From: Thermoplasmata archaeon
GTDB taxonomy: Archaea > Thermoplasmatota > Thermoplasmata > Thermoplasmatales > Thermoplasmataceae
Assembly (NCBI GenBank): GCA_021820525.1
Contig: JAKADM010000007.1
Coordinates: 1 to 64,000 of the forward strand
Reading direction: 5' to 3'
Length of the DNA stretch: 64,000 bases
Under the pieces are notes generated by a model. It saw only the letters and a program-made list of their open reading frames with translations. It was not told the DNA's origin and searched no databases. The first letter of the stretch is position 1; each line of letters begins with the position of its first letter. Positions 36,673 to 44,984 of this stretch are shown piece by piece. Position numbers and translations under genes: made by a program.

Positions 36673-36713
36673 AGCTGTGTAAGATTAAAATAGTATAAAT
36701 ATTCTCATAAAGC

Positions 36714-37211
36714 ATGAGAGCCTTCACAGGCATTTCGATTTCATTTTTTCCACTATATGGGGAAATTTCGAAGGATATGGAAATGCTTTTTGCAAAAAAT
36801 GGGAAGATCGTTAAGGCAGAAAATCTTCATGTGACACTGCAGTTCCATGGAGAAATTTCAATGAACAGGGCGGAGGAATTATGGAAAAATATGAAATTTC
36901 CGGAATACAGGTTTCAGATTACGGGGGATAGCATATCTCACTTCCCAGAGGAGACAAAACGGGCAAGAATCATATTTATTCATATTCTTTCAAAGGAACT
37001 GAGTGAATTAGCATACGTAAACCACTGGGAGCAGAGTTTCCACTGCACACTTTGCAGATTGAATAAACCTGAAAATATTAATGAACTGGAAATGAAATAT
37101 AAAGGAACTGTTTTCTTTAACCTTACGGTTGAAAGAATTTGTATGTTCTCAAGCGAACTCACCAGTTCCGGTCCAATTTACAGGGAAATCTTTTGCCATC
37201 AACTGATATAG
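36714..37211 (+). CDS. thpR: RNA 2',3'-cyclic phosphodiesterase (2'-5' RNA ligase-like)
   Basis: 165 residues of the 2H phosphoesterase superfamily, formerly 2'-5' RNA ligase. It opens 2',3'-cyclic phosphates at RNA ends; archaeal members also ligate tRNA halves in vitro. Both catalytic H-x-T-x motifs are present: HVTLQF (about residue 39) and FHCTLCR (about 128). MRAFTGISIS is the typical N-terminus. The 3' end overlaps the convergent hypothetical gene by 13 bases. Monocistronic. Confidence 0.9.
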   Translation: MRAFTGISISFFPLYGEISKDMEMLFAKNGKIVKAENLHVTLQFHGEISMNRAEELWKNMKFPEYRFQITGDSISHFPEETKRARIIFIHILSKELSELAYVNHWEQSFHCTLCRLNKPENINELEMKYKGTVFFNLTVERICMFSSELTSSGPIYREIFCHQLI

Positions 37212-37516
37212 TTTATGGAATCCCTTGAAGTCTCCTTTTTCTTTTCCTGCACAATCTCTTCAGGGCTGAATTCTATGGCTATGAGATTGGAAACAGGTAT
37301 GAGCCTGAGGAGGGATTTTTCGCCCTCAACGTTGAAAACAAGCGCCCCCTCTTCACCCAGAATGGTATATCCCGCAAACTCCCCTCTGGTTTCCATGGGG
37401 TCATCCTTTCCACTGTTTGACAAAACTCTGTATTTTCCACCTTTTTTAATCTCTATCATATCCATTTTGTTCAGCATCTCCATTATGTTGATTATTTTTG
37501 ATTCAGTTATTTTCAA
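37199..37516 (-). CDS. Small uncharacterised protein (105 aa)
   Basis: 105 residues: an N-terminal helix with hydrophobic spacing (ITESKIINIMEMLNKMDMI), then KKGGKYRVLS and several beta-strands, ending in a lysine/glutamate-rich tail. The start of the protein resembles a winged-helix fragment (helix followed by a K-rich wing), so a regulatory role is conceivable. I do not recognise it. It lies just downstream of the winged-helix gene at 37550-37984 on the same strand, with 33 bases between, and is probably cotranscribed with it. Confidence 0.6.
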   Translation of the reverse strand: MKITESKIINIMEMLNKMDMIEIKKGGKYRVLSNSGKDDPMETRGEFAGYTILGEEGALVFNVEGEKSLLRLIPVSNLIAIEFSPEEIVQEKKKETSRDSINYIS

Positions 37517-37549
37517 CAGTTAATGATATCTTTCTATGTAATAATATTT

Positions 37550-37984
37550 TCACTGTTTTTTTGACAATCTCCACACATGCTCAACGGTTTTCTCATAATT
37601 GTCCAGGGCCATGTTTATATTTATTTTGACCCAGTTCCATGCAGTTTCGAGATTTCCACCGCGCAGCCTGTACTTTTTATTTTTGCCGTCATGCTCCTCC
37701 TCAAGAAGATCCATGGATTTCAATTTATTTAGATGCCTGTAAAGGGTCGTTCTGGAAGTTTTCAAAAAAGCCATCAATTCTTCGCCAGTCCAGTATCTAT
37801 CCGCATTGTCAAGAAAACATTCCTTAAAAAGCCTGAAATAAACAGATTTGCTTATGCTCTCAAAATCTGTGTTTGGATTCAATCTTGGGATATAGCCTAT
37901 ATCTGACAGGAAATAGGCAATGCTCCGGTTCAAATCCTGATCCAGAATCCTCTGGGGTGTTGATGCTATGGTGATCTTAAACAT
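37550..37984 (-). CDS. Winged helix-turn-helix regulator
   Basis: 144 residues. A helical N-terminal part (about 1-60), then an HTH with a wing (WTGEELMAFLKTSRTTLYRHLNKLKSMDLLEEEHDGKNKKYRLRG, about 66-110), and a C-terminal helix that may dimerise (ININMALDNYEKTVEHVW). ArsR/HxlR-like by shape. Target unknown. It starts 11 bases from the divergent aroD ORF start, so the two share a promoter region and it may affect aroD. Its own neighbour downstream is the 105-residue gene. Confidence 0.75.
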   Translation of the reverse strand: MFKITIASTPQRILDQDLNRSIAYFLSDIGYIPRLNPNTDFESISKSVYFRLFKECFLDNADRYWTGEELMAFLKTSRTTLYRHLNKLKSMDLLEEEHDGKNKKYRLRGGNLETAWNWVKININMALDNYEKTVEHVWRLSKKQ

Positions 37985-38007
37985 TAATCTGCATAATGCA
38001 GTTCATA

Positions 38008-38020
38008 AAAATATTTTTAT
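38008..38020 (+). promoter_or_regulatory. TATA box of aroD
   Basis: aaaatatttttat, centred about 25 bases before ATG 38038. It supports the shorter aroD start and a leaderless message. Confidence 0.45.
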
Positions 38021-38037
38021 GCTTTTCCCAATCTATT

Positions 38038-38718
38038 ATGGTGATGGCATTTTCATGCAATGATCTGAAAAGAAGGTCTGGAATTCCTGTAATCGTTGCC
38101 TCCGTAATACCAGACATGAAAAATATGCATAAATTAAGCGATGATGCAATCCGCTATGGTTTCATACCGGAATTGCGCTTTGATCTTTCAAATATGGATA
38201 TATCATCCATAAATAAATATGTTCAAAATCTTGAAAAAAAGGAGGTTAATGCCATATTCACATTCCGATCGGATTCAGTAAGTCAGATCAATGAAATGTA
38301 TTCAGAAGCATCCAATTACGAAAATATCTTACTTGACATTGAGGTCAAAAATTATCCTGATATATCATTCCCATTGAGAGGGGAAAAACTGATACTCTCT
38401 TCCCATTATGAAAAAAGCTTTGACACAATGAAAATGTATTCAAAAATATCAAAGTTTGAGTGTGGTGCAATAAAGCTTGCCTGCAGATGCGCAATGAAGG
38501 ATGCGGTTGAAAATATGTTCCAGATAGAAAGGGTAAGGGATGAAAGGCCGGTCTCATTTACACCAATGGGAAGCGATACATCCACTCGCATATCAAGCGC
38601 AATTTCCCTGAGCGATTTTGCCTATACATATTACGAAAGGGAAATTGCACCGGGGCAGCCCTATTATAAGGATATGCTTGACATTATGAAAATCCTTTCC
38701 AAATATGTTAAAAATTAA
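38038..38718 (+). CDS. aroD: 3-dehydroquinate dehydratase, type I
   Basis: Removes water from 3-dehydroquinate to give 3-dehydroshikimate (shikimate pathway step 3). About 226 residues of the type I class, which forms a Schiff base. Seen: PELRFDLS (strand with substrate arginine), ILSSHYE (catalytic His), GAIKLACRC (Schiff-base Lys) and the closing PGQPYY. The track start (37996) adds 14 residues; the ATG at 38038 (MVMAFSCN) is 25 bases from a TATA box and is preferred, with 38044 possible. The rest of the pathway (aroB, E, K, A) lies about 20 kb to the right, so aroD is not in that operon. Confidence 0.93.
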   Translation: MVMAFSCNDLKRRSGIPVIVASVIPDMKNMHKLSDDAIRYGFIPELRFDLSNMDISSINKYVQNLEKKEVNAIFTFRSDSVSQINEMYSEASNYENILLDIEVKNYPDISFPLRGEKLILSSHYEKSFDTMKMYSKISKFECGAIKLACRCAMKDAVENMFQIERVRDERPVSFTPMGSDTSTRISSAISLSDFAYTYYEREIAPGQPYYKDMLDIMKILSKYVKN

Positions 38719-38722
38719 ATGT

Positions 38723-39361
38723 TTATACGGTCTGGGCAATTGCAATAATTCCTGATGTTATTAATTCAACGGCTATGGATGCAAGCAAAAGTCCCATTAT
38801 CCTTGAAATCACCGTAGTTCCGGTTTTCCCAAGTTTTCTTGATATGCTCGTGGCGAAATAGAGGATCACATAGGAAAGAATCAAAACGAAAATTATTCCA
38901 ACGATAAGTGATATTTTTAATGGTATGGTATCGGCCCTTGAGTTTAAGAGGATCGCCGTTGTTATGGATCCGGGGCCAGCCAGAAGGGGCGTTCCAATGG
39001 GGACAATTCCCACAGCATCCCTTTCAGCATAATCCATGCTCTCTTCCCTGGTGAGCTTTGTATTTGAAGTTTTACCCTGAAGCATGTCGAAGGCAACCTT
39101 AAAAAGTAAGAAACCGCCTGCAATTTTAAAATCGTTTATGCTTATTCCAAGTATCTGGAAGACATATACTCCAACCGCAACAAAACCAAAGAGCATTCCT
39201 CCGGCTACTATTATGCTGCTTCTTATAACCTTCATCCTTTCTGCTACGCTGAAATCCTCTGTAAGATATACAGTGGTGGGAACGGCACCCACAGGGTTTA
39301 TAATGGCAAAAAGTGCCGCAACCACATAGCCGAAAAACTCAAGCGTTACAGTTAGATCCAA
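38723..39361 (-). CDS. MarC-family integral membrane protein (copy 2)
   Basis: 212 residues, six transmembrane segments, same family as 27694-28296. Seen: VVAALFAIINPVGAVPTTVYL, AVGIVPIGTPLLAGPGSITTAIL and the C-terminal RIMGLLLASIAVELITSGI. It matches copy 1 in the conserved PLLAGPG region but differs elsewhere, so the copies are old paralogues. The proposed transport substrate is unknown. The ATG at 39361 is upstream of a gene-poor stretch shared with the hypothetical gene on the plus strand. Confidence 0.85.
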   Translation of the reverse strand: MDLTVTLEFFGYVVAALFAIINPVGAVPTTVYLTEDFSVAERMKVIRSSIIVAGGMLFGFVAVGVYVFQILGISINDFKIAGGFLLFKVAFDMLQGKTSNTKLTREESMDYAERDAVGIVPIGTPLLAGPGSITTAILLNSRADTIPLKISLIVGIIFVLILSYVILYFATSISRKLGKTGTTVISRIMGLLLASIAVELITSGIIAIAQTV

Positions 39362-39445
39362 TTCAATGCGAAATATAAGCGTCCCTATTATTTTTTATGC
39401 ATCCTTGGGGTAAGGGGACGGGTGTTGTTTGCTTGGGAAAAAAAG

Positions 39446-39455
39446 GATATATACC
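39446..39455 (+). promoter_or_regulatory. TATA box of the gene at 39475
   Basis: gatatatacc centred about 25 bases before a TTG start. If correct, the transcript begins directly at a TTG codon (leaderless TTG initiation). Confidence 0.4.
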
Positions 39456-39474
39456 ACGGTAAATTAGAGATGTA

Positions 39475-40302
39475 TTGAACTCTCCAGGCATCGGTCAGAT
39501 AGTTGAAAATAATGTTATTCGAAGAGGTGGAAGCTTCATTTTTAAATATATCTATGGAAACCCAGAAATAAGGGACTGGGAAATTGAGGACAGCATTGTA
39601 ATACCCCTAAATGGAAAATTGAAAATAATTACCCCAAGAACCACAGGTAAATTAAAGGAAAATCATGGGTCCTATCTGAGGCTACCTGAATCGGCCCTCA
39701 GGAAAGCAGTTACGGATATACAGGAGATGGGGTTTTTCATAAAAAACATGAATTTGATAGGAACGGGAAATGATTATATCCGGGGGGCAGCATCTCAGGG
39801 AGATATACTGGGCTTTGAAACATTTTGGAAGGCGCTGAATTCAGGATTCACATTCCAGTATGGTTCTTTTTTCAAAGAAGATATCTATTTTGGTATGGAT
39901 AACTCCTCAAGAATATGGTCAAACAACAGGGATCTCATTACAATAATGGGTGAGAAGATGGCTGAATATATTTCAGAGGCCATATCTGGCCTTGAAAAAT
40001 TTGTAATAAACGATCAGAGAGATGAGAGAATTATAGGAAAAGAGAAAATAATAAGATATTCAGCAGACGATGAATCTTTCAGGGAAATATTGAAGAGAAT
40101 AGGTAGAAACAGAATCAATATGATGAAAAGGGAAAAAAATGGAGATCACATAATTTATTGTAACAGTGTCTCCGGTGAAATATTCATGATTCATTATGGT
40201 AATGGAAACATAACATTGATGCCCATAGGGGAGGTCGGTCTCAACAGCCTTATGGAGTATGTCGAGTTAATAGAGAAGATGGGTGGTGCGTACCTTGGTT
40301 AG
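39475..40302 (+). CDS. Uncharacterised protein (275 aa)
   Basis: 275 residues, soluble, of mixed alpha/beta type. A well-formed reading frame with ordinary codon use and no frameshift, starting TTG. No recognisable family motif. The first third contains GSFIFKYIYGNPEIRDWEIED and KLKIITPRTTGK, the C-terminal part ends in a long helix (LNSLMEYVELIEKMGG). It overlaps the next gene by about 20 bases, so both are one unit. It may be confined to Thermoplasmata; this needs a search. See findings. Confidence 0.65.
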   Translation: MNSPGIGQIVENNVIRRGGSFIFKYIYGNPEIRDWEIEDSIVIPLNGKLKIITPRTTGKLKENHGSYLRLPESALRKAVTDIQEMGFFIKNMNLIGTGNDYIRGAASQGDILGFETFWKALNSGFTFQYGSFFKEDIYFGMDNSSRIWSNNRDLITIMGEKMAEYISEAISGLEKFVINDQRDERIIGKEKIIRYSADDESFREILKRIGRNRINMMKREKNGDHIIYCNSVSGEIFMIHYGNGNITLMPIGEVGLNSLMEYVELIEKMGGAYLG

Positions 40303-40996
40303 TGATCCTGTTCTCATAAGATTCAGGGCGGAGCAGAGTGAGCGCACAAAACTGCACAATCTCATTTCCTTTGCCTTTTCCACATTGCTCATGGATGATT
40401 CCGAAAGGAGAGCAATAAGGAAGTTTGATCTAAATGAAAGGTCATTTTTCATTGAAACAGTGGATTCAAAGGGGAAGAGTTTAGTTTTCAAAGGCTTCAT
40501 AGACCAGCCCGGAATGATGCAATGCCTGAATAATGTAACGGGAGGAAGTGAGGTATATGTATGCTTTGGGAGCCACAGGAACGCCGTATCAGAAAGAACC
40601 GATAGCAAGGTCATATGTCCGGAAAGCAGGTTCAATGATTTTCAGGGAAACTATGAAATTTCACTCTATCCCTTTCCCTATCATTTGAATATGCCGGAAT
40701 ATGAAAAGTATCTCATATTCAAATCCATATTGGGAACTAAAAAGACCCTATCCCGTGAGAAAATCACAGACACGGTATATGGAAAGATAAGGAGAATGTC
40801 CATAGGCATATACGGTGATGAACTGTACAGTGCTGTAATGGAAGATGTGAGGCAGGGAATAGAATGTGGAATCCTTGCAGGAGAAAACAGGGAATATTCC
40901 ATAAGGGCAGATATTCTTACATCCTCCAGATCCTTTCTGAACTTTTATTATAAATATTATGAGAAGCTTTACAAGACTACGCTTTATGATTTTTGA
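40283..40996 (+). CDS. Uncharacterised protein (237 aa), partner of the preceding gene
   Basis: 237 residues, soluble. I do not recognise it. Visible: an N-terminal helix-rich part (ERTKLHNLISFAFSTLLMDD), a middle with beta-strands (GKSLVFKGFIDQPGM, GSEVYVCFGSHRNA), and a C-terminal helical part with KKTLSREKITDTVYGKIRRMSIGIYGDELY, which resembles a winged-helix spacing. The GTG start at 40283 overlaps the previous gene; TTG at 40295 is a second choice. The stop is four bases from the convergent phosphate-transporter gene. Confidence 0.65.
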   Translation: MVRTLVSDPVLIRFRAEQSERTKLHNLISFAFSTLLMDDSERRAIRKFDLNERSFFIETVDSKGKSLVFKGFIDQPGMMQCLNNVTGGSEVYVCFGSHRNAVSERTDSKVICPESRFNDFQGNYEISLYPFPYHLNMPEYEKYLIFKSILGTKKTLSREKITDTVYGKIRRMSIGIYGDELYSAVMEDVRQGIECGILAGENREYSIRADILTSSRSFLNFYYKYYEKLYKTTLYDF

Positions 40997-41000
40997 TCAT

Positions 41001-41903
41001 TCACACAAGCAAAAATCCAACAAGCATCCCAAAAAGTGGGGATATTATCCACATGGCAACCACCTGGAAAAATGGCCTTGAGATCATGGCCTTGGTGTTG
41101 TATGAGAGGCCTGAGCCAAAAACACTTGATGTGAGCGTCTGGGTGTTTGAAAGGGGAAGGGAAAAGAATGTGGCGGCCTCCACAAGGGCAGATGATACAA
41201 GCAAGGAAATGAATGCATTGGCATATCTCATCCCGTATATATCCTGGGAAACTCTCTTTATGACACCGCCGCTCAGGAATATTGCCCCAATAAATATGGA
41301 AAGGATCATGATTCCAAGGGTAAACAGGGTGTCATGGCCCAGGGATGCCAGAAGGCCAAAGGTGTTTGCCCCAAGAGTGAACGCGGTCAGAAATGATATG
41401 ATTACAAGAAGAATTTTATAGATTCTTGCAGCCTTCCATGCATTGTTCACGTTTATGGAAGAGATCTTCCTGTTGAGATAGAAGGAGAAAAATATGGATA
41501 AAATGGGGGCAAGAACCCAGGCAGATATTACAAAATAAACATAGGACAAATCCATGGAGAATCCAGCTCTGAGGGAGATTCCTATGGAAATTCCCACAAT
41601 GGCCATGGTGAGTGAAAGCGGTACCCTGAAAAAGGTTGCAAGGGCAAACAATATGAACGATATGAAAAGAACTACCACAATATAGTAAGGGACATCCGGC
41701 ATGATCCTGAATATGGAATCGGAAAGAAACCTGCCCTCGATTATAAGGCCCAGTGAGAAACCGCCGGCACCAAGCAAAAGACCAAACCATCTGGACACAA
41801 TTCTAGACCCCACAACCGTTCCAACTGCCGCAGAAAGATTGTTGCCAGAAACAATCATGGAGAGAAGGGCAATGAGAAAAATTGAAATATAATATAATAT
41901 CAT
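41001..41903 (-). CDS. Inorganic phosphate transporter (PiT family)
   Basis: 300 residues with about ten transmembrane segments, member of the PiT/PHO-4 family that imports phosphate with a cation. The duplicated signature is present in shortened form: GNNLSAAVGTVVGSRIVS near the N-terminus and FTLGANTFGLLASLG in the second half. The family's usual GANDxANxxG is changed in the first copy to GNNLSAAVG. It is cotranscribed with a PhoU-like protein that ends in an ATGA overlap with it. That pairing (PiT plus DUF47) is common and supports the assignment. Confidence 0.85.
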   Translation of the reverse strand: MILYYISIFLIALLSMIVSGNNLSAAVGTVVGSRIVSRWFGLLLGAGGFSLGLIIEGRFLSDSIFRIMPDVPYYIVVVLFISFILFALATFFRVPLSLTMAIVGISIGISLRAGFSMDLSYVYFVISAWVLAPILSIFFSFYLNRKISSINVNNAWKAARIYKILLVIISFLTAFTLGANTFGLLASLGHDTLFTLGIMILSIFIGAIFLSGGVIKRVSQDIYGMRYANAFISLLVSSALVEAATFFSLPLSNTQTLTSSVFGSGLSYNTKAMISRPFFQVVAMWIISPLFGMLVGFLLV

Positions 41904-42550
41904 CTTGATACCGACATCATTGTATTCAATATGAGATCAGAAATATCTTCACAGTCGTCAAGAAGATCGTCCAGTGTGTGTACAACGGAATTTATGTGAT
42001 TAAATGTAAGATAGCTTATGCTTTCCGATATTCTGTATAATCTGTCAATTATTCCGTCCTTTATTTCGTCAACGTCCTCCTCCATCTTTTCAATCTCTTT
42101 CCTGATCTGTTTTGCCTCTGCAACATCACTGACCTGGAGCATCCTGTCAACCAACTTAACTGCCTCAATATTTATCTCCAGTATGGCACAGAAGCTTGCA
42201 TAAAAATTGCTGACAGGCTCCATGTGAAATGAGTTTGCAATCAGACTGTCCTTGGTTCTTGACATCTCTCTGGATATCCAGTATGTCCTGTCAATTATGT
42301 CATCAAACTTTTCTATAAGATTGAGAAAATTATCCATCAGTGTGGAACCGATTGCACCTGATGTAACGTTCCTCTTTAATTCAAGGGTAATATCATCCGC
42401 CTTCTTTTCATTTTCACTTACCTTTCTGATCATATCATCCAGAGGGTCCTCAGGCTTCTGAAATATGCTTATGAGAATATTGGAATTTTCAATTGCCAGA
42501 TTCATATAGCTTTGCATGCTCAAAAGGGATTGCCTCTCCCCAATAACCAT
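41900..42550 (-). CDS. PhoU-like (DUF47) protein
   Basis: About 216 residues, all helical. Two repeats of the PhoU type are visible (ENEKKADDITLELKR and KEIEKMEEDVDEIKDG, each with the acidic metal-binding E/D-X3-D pattern). DUF47 proteins accompany PiT transporters and may regulate phosphate uptake. It precedes the transporter in the operon, with an ATGA overlap. The track start is 42580. A TATA-like box (about 42590-42604) makes ATG 42550 (MVIGERQSLL) the better start, although 42580 is not excluded. Confidence 0.85.
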   Translation of the reverse strand: MVIGERQSLLSMQSYMNLAIENSNILISIFQKPEDPLDDMIRKVSENEKKADDITLELKRNVTSGAIGSTLMDNFLNLIEKFDDIIDRTYWISREMSRTKDSLIANSFHMEPVSNFYASFCAILEINIEAVKLVDRMLQVSDVAEAKQIRKEIEKMEEDVDEIKDGIIDRLYRISESISYLTFNHINSVVHTLDDLLDDCEDISDLILNTMMSVSR

Positions 42551-42638
42551 AATTTTCTTAAGAAAATGGTAATTTACCATCAGCAGGAATTTTTATTTAT
42601 TATAAAATCGTATTGCAATTCTAAAAAATATTTCCAGA

Positions 42639-43592
42639 TCATATCATGGAACTGTAAATATTCATGTTTTCCCTGTAATGATGAACCGTTTCTCTCAATC
42701 CATCTTCAAAGGATATTTTGGGTTTCCAGCCAAGGGATTCGGTGGACGACGGGTCCATTGCATATCTCCTGTCATGGCCTGGCCTGTCTTCCACGAACTC
42801 TATTAATTCCTGTTTCAAATTAAGCATTTTGAGGATCATTCCCACAACGTCAATATTCCTCATCTGGTTCCTGGCGCCTATAAGGTATTTTTTTCCGGGA
42901 ATTCCTCTTTCAATAATAAAGTCAACAGCATCATTATGATCCCTTACATGAATCCAGTCCCGGATCTGAAGGCCGTTGCCATACACAGGGATTTTTCTTG
43001 AATTCAGGGCATTCAATACTGTCTTTGGAATGAGCTTTTCCGGATGCTGGTGCGGGCCGTAATTGTTGCTGCAGTTGCTTATGGTTATCCTCATGCCATA
43101 TGTATTCCTGTAAGCCCCTGCAAGAAGATCTGCAGATGCCTTTGTGGCAGAATAGGGATTCATTGGTTCATAGCATCTTTCAGGAGTGAACATATCGGTT
43201 CCATCGGGATCAAGTGATCCATAAACCTCATCGGTGGATATTTGATGAAATCTCATATCATGCCTCCTGGCAAAGTCAAGCAATTTCTGGACACCAACAA
43301 AGTTGCTCATCACAAAGGCCGATGAATCCTTGATTGAATTGTCTACATGGGATTCTGCGGCAAAATTTATTATAAGATCGGCATCATTCAAAATATCCTC
43401 ATACCTGTCCACATTTAATATATCGTCCCTGATAGCCATATATCTTTTTTCAGGAAAGTTTCGCTCATACCATATATTGGATGCGTATGTACCCTTATCC
43501 ATATTTATAATGAAATCATCCGTCTTCTCCAGTCTTCTCTGAATATAGTTGGATCCAATGAATCCTGAGCCCCCTGTAACAATAATTTTCAA
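42639..43592 (-). CDS. rmlB: dTDP-glucose 4,6-dehydratase
   Basis: 317 residues, extended SDR. It converts dTDP-glucose to dTDP-4-keto-6-deoxyglucose with bound NAD+. Seen: TGGSGFIGSNYIQ at the N-terminus, NFAAESHVDNSI, STDEVYGSL (catalytic acids and Thr), the YSATKAS Tyr-X3-Lys pair, and YGPHQHPEKLIP. It is the last gene of rmlA-rmlD-rmlC-rmlB, all overlapping, and its ATG overlaps the rmlC stop by four bases. The product enters dTDP-L-rhamnose, probably for surface glycans. Confidence 0.95.
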   Translation of the reverse strand: MKIIVTGGSGFIGSNYIQRRLEKTDDFIINMDKGTYASNIWYERNFPEKRYMAIRDDILNVDRYEDILNDADLIINFAAESHVDNSIKDSSAFVMSNFVGVQKLLDFARRHDMRFHQISTDEVYGSLDPDGTDMFTPERCYEPMNPYSATKASADLLAGAYRNTYGMRITISNCSNNYGPHQHPEKLIPKTVLNALNSRKIPVYGNGLQIRDWIHVRDHNDAVDFIIERGIPGKKYLIGARNQMRNIDVVGMILKMLNLKQELIEFVEDRPGHDRRYAMDPSSTESLGWKPKISFEDGLRETVHHYRENMNIYSSMI

Positions 43593-44140
43593 AACACATC
43601 TCCCCTGGAGACTGCATCACTTAAAAGTGGATAGGATCTGTCCTTTTTGGAAACAATCCTTTCAAGATCGGGCCATTCTATTCCAATCTGGGGATCATCA
43701 TATCTTATGCCTCTTTCCCTTTCCGGATTGTATTCCGATGTTGTCCTGTACAGGACAAAGGAATCTTCCAGGGCACAGAAACCATGGGCAAAGCCTTCAG
43801 GAATCCACAGTGAGGTGGCATTATCTTCAGAGAGAACGATTGAAAAATATTTTCCGAAGCCTTTTGAATCCCTTCTTAAATCAAGGGCAACATCCATTAT
43901 CTTCCCGGAAATTACGGAAACAAGCTTTCCCTGTGCATAGGGATTTAGCTGATAATGCAAGCCTCTTATGACACCTTTCCTCGAAAAGGAAAGATTTTCC
44001 TGTTTAAATGCTCTGTTAATGCCAGCAGGTGTAAAATCACCTTCCTTATATGTTTCGGTGAAGTAACCTCTTTCGTCCTTGAATATCTTTCTCCTGACCA
44101 TAATCAGGCCATCCATATGGCACTTCTCAAAGGTAAACGG
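43589..44140 (-). CDS. rmlC: dTDP-4-dehydrorhamnose 3,5-epimerase
   Basis: Cupin-fold epimerase of about 183 residues. Seen: KIFKDERGYFTETYKEGDF, QENLSFSRKGVIRGLHYQL (active-site histidine), GKIMDVALDLRRDSKGFGKY, ATSLWIPEGFAHGFCAL and the tail YNPERERGIRYDDPQIGIEWP. It makes the epimerised sugar that RmlD reduces. The ORF track (44185, GTG) overlaps rmlD by 11 bases; the ATG at 44140 (MPFTFEKCHMDGL) gives the normal family length and is preferred, but the GTG start remains possible. Confidence 0.93.
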   Translation of the reverse strand, partial: PFTFEKCHMDGLIMVRRKIFKDERGYFTETYKEGDFTPAGINRAFKQENLSFSRKGVIRGLHYQLNPYAQGKLVSVISGKIMDVALDLRRDSKGFGKYFSIVLSEDNATSLWIPEGFAHGFCALEDSFVLYRTTSEYNPERERGIRYDDPQIGIEWPDLERIVSKKDRSYPLLSDAVSRGDVF

Positions 44141-44174
44141 CATTTTACTCCATTGTTCATGTGTAATTAAATTT

Positions 44175-44984
44175 TTAAATTTCACCTATGTATGTTATAT
44201 TTGATTCTGCGGAATGGAAATCCCATAGAATGATTTTCTTCGCTTTTTCTATGCAAAGGGAGGAATCACGAGGCCTTCTGGCTCTTCCGCCTGAAATTTC
44301 CGTGCTTCTTTTAACAAGATTCTGATCAAGATTGAAATGTTTGGCAATTTTAATTGCAAACTCATACCTTGAAATCCTTTCTCCTGAAACATTTATGAGG
44401 CCATTGAAATGCATATTATTGAGTTCCACAGAGGCCCGGGCAAGATTTCTTGCACTTATGGGTGAATAGAAAGATTCAATTGCCCTTATTTCTCTGCCTT
44501 CCTTCAAATTTCTGTAAACAAATAGGGGAAAGTTCATCTTATTGCCGAATACGCCAGAAGTTCTGATTATGATTGAATTGGGAACTGGCAATATGGCAAA
44601 ATCCCCAAGAAGCTTGGATTTTCCATAATAATTTATTGGATCAGGAATATCATCTTCTGAATAATTTCCTCTTCCCCCATCAAAAACATAATCTGTGGAA
44701 AAGTGAATTAACCTTGAGGAGAATCTGCTTGCATACCTTGCCATGGCCACAGGGGAGAGGGCATTGATTTTTAAGGCATCCATCCTCTCGGTTTCGCATT
44801 TATCTACATCCGTCATTGCACCGCAGTTAAAAATCTGATCAGGCTTCTCCCTGAGAAGATAGGAGTATACTTCTTCAGGATCTCTGAGATCAAGTTCATC
44901 TTTGGCTGGTGTGAGTGCATCAGGAATCAAGCTTTTTATCTCCCTTCCAAGCTGCCCACCTGCTCCAGTTATGAGTGTTTTCAT
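44175..44984 (-). CDS. rmlD: dTDP-4-dehydrorhamnose reductase
   Basis: 269 residues, extended SDR, which carries out the last reduction to dTDP-L-rhamnose. Seen: ITGAGGQLGREIKSL, NCGAMTDVDKCE, STDYVFDGGRGNYSEDD, the YGKSK Tyr-X3-Lys, and IIRTSGVFG. The order of genes is A-D-C-B. It starts with ATG overlapping the rmlA stop by four bases (ATGA). Confidence 0.94.
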   Translation of the reverse strand: MKTLITGAGGQLGREIKSLIPDALTPAKDELDLRDPEEVYSYLLREKPDQIFNCGAMTDVDKCETERMDALKINALSPVAMARYASRFSSRLIHFSTDYVFDGGRGNYSEDDIPDPINYYGKSKLLGDFAILPVPNSIIIRTSGVFGNKMNFPLFVYRNLKEGREIRAIESFYSPISARNLARASVELNNMHFNGLINVSGERISRYEFAIKIAKHFNLDQNLVKRSTEISGGRARRPRDSSLCIEKAKKIILWDFHSAESNITYIGEI

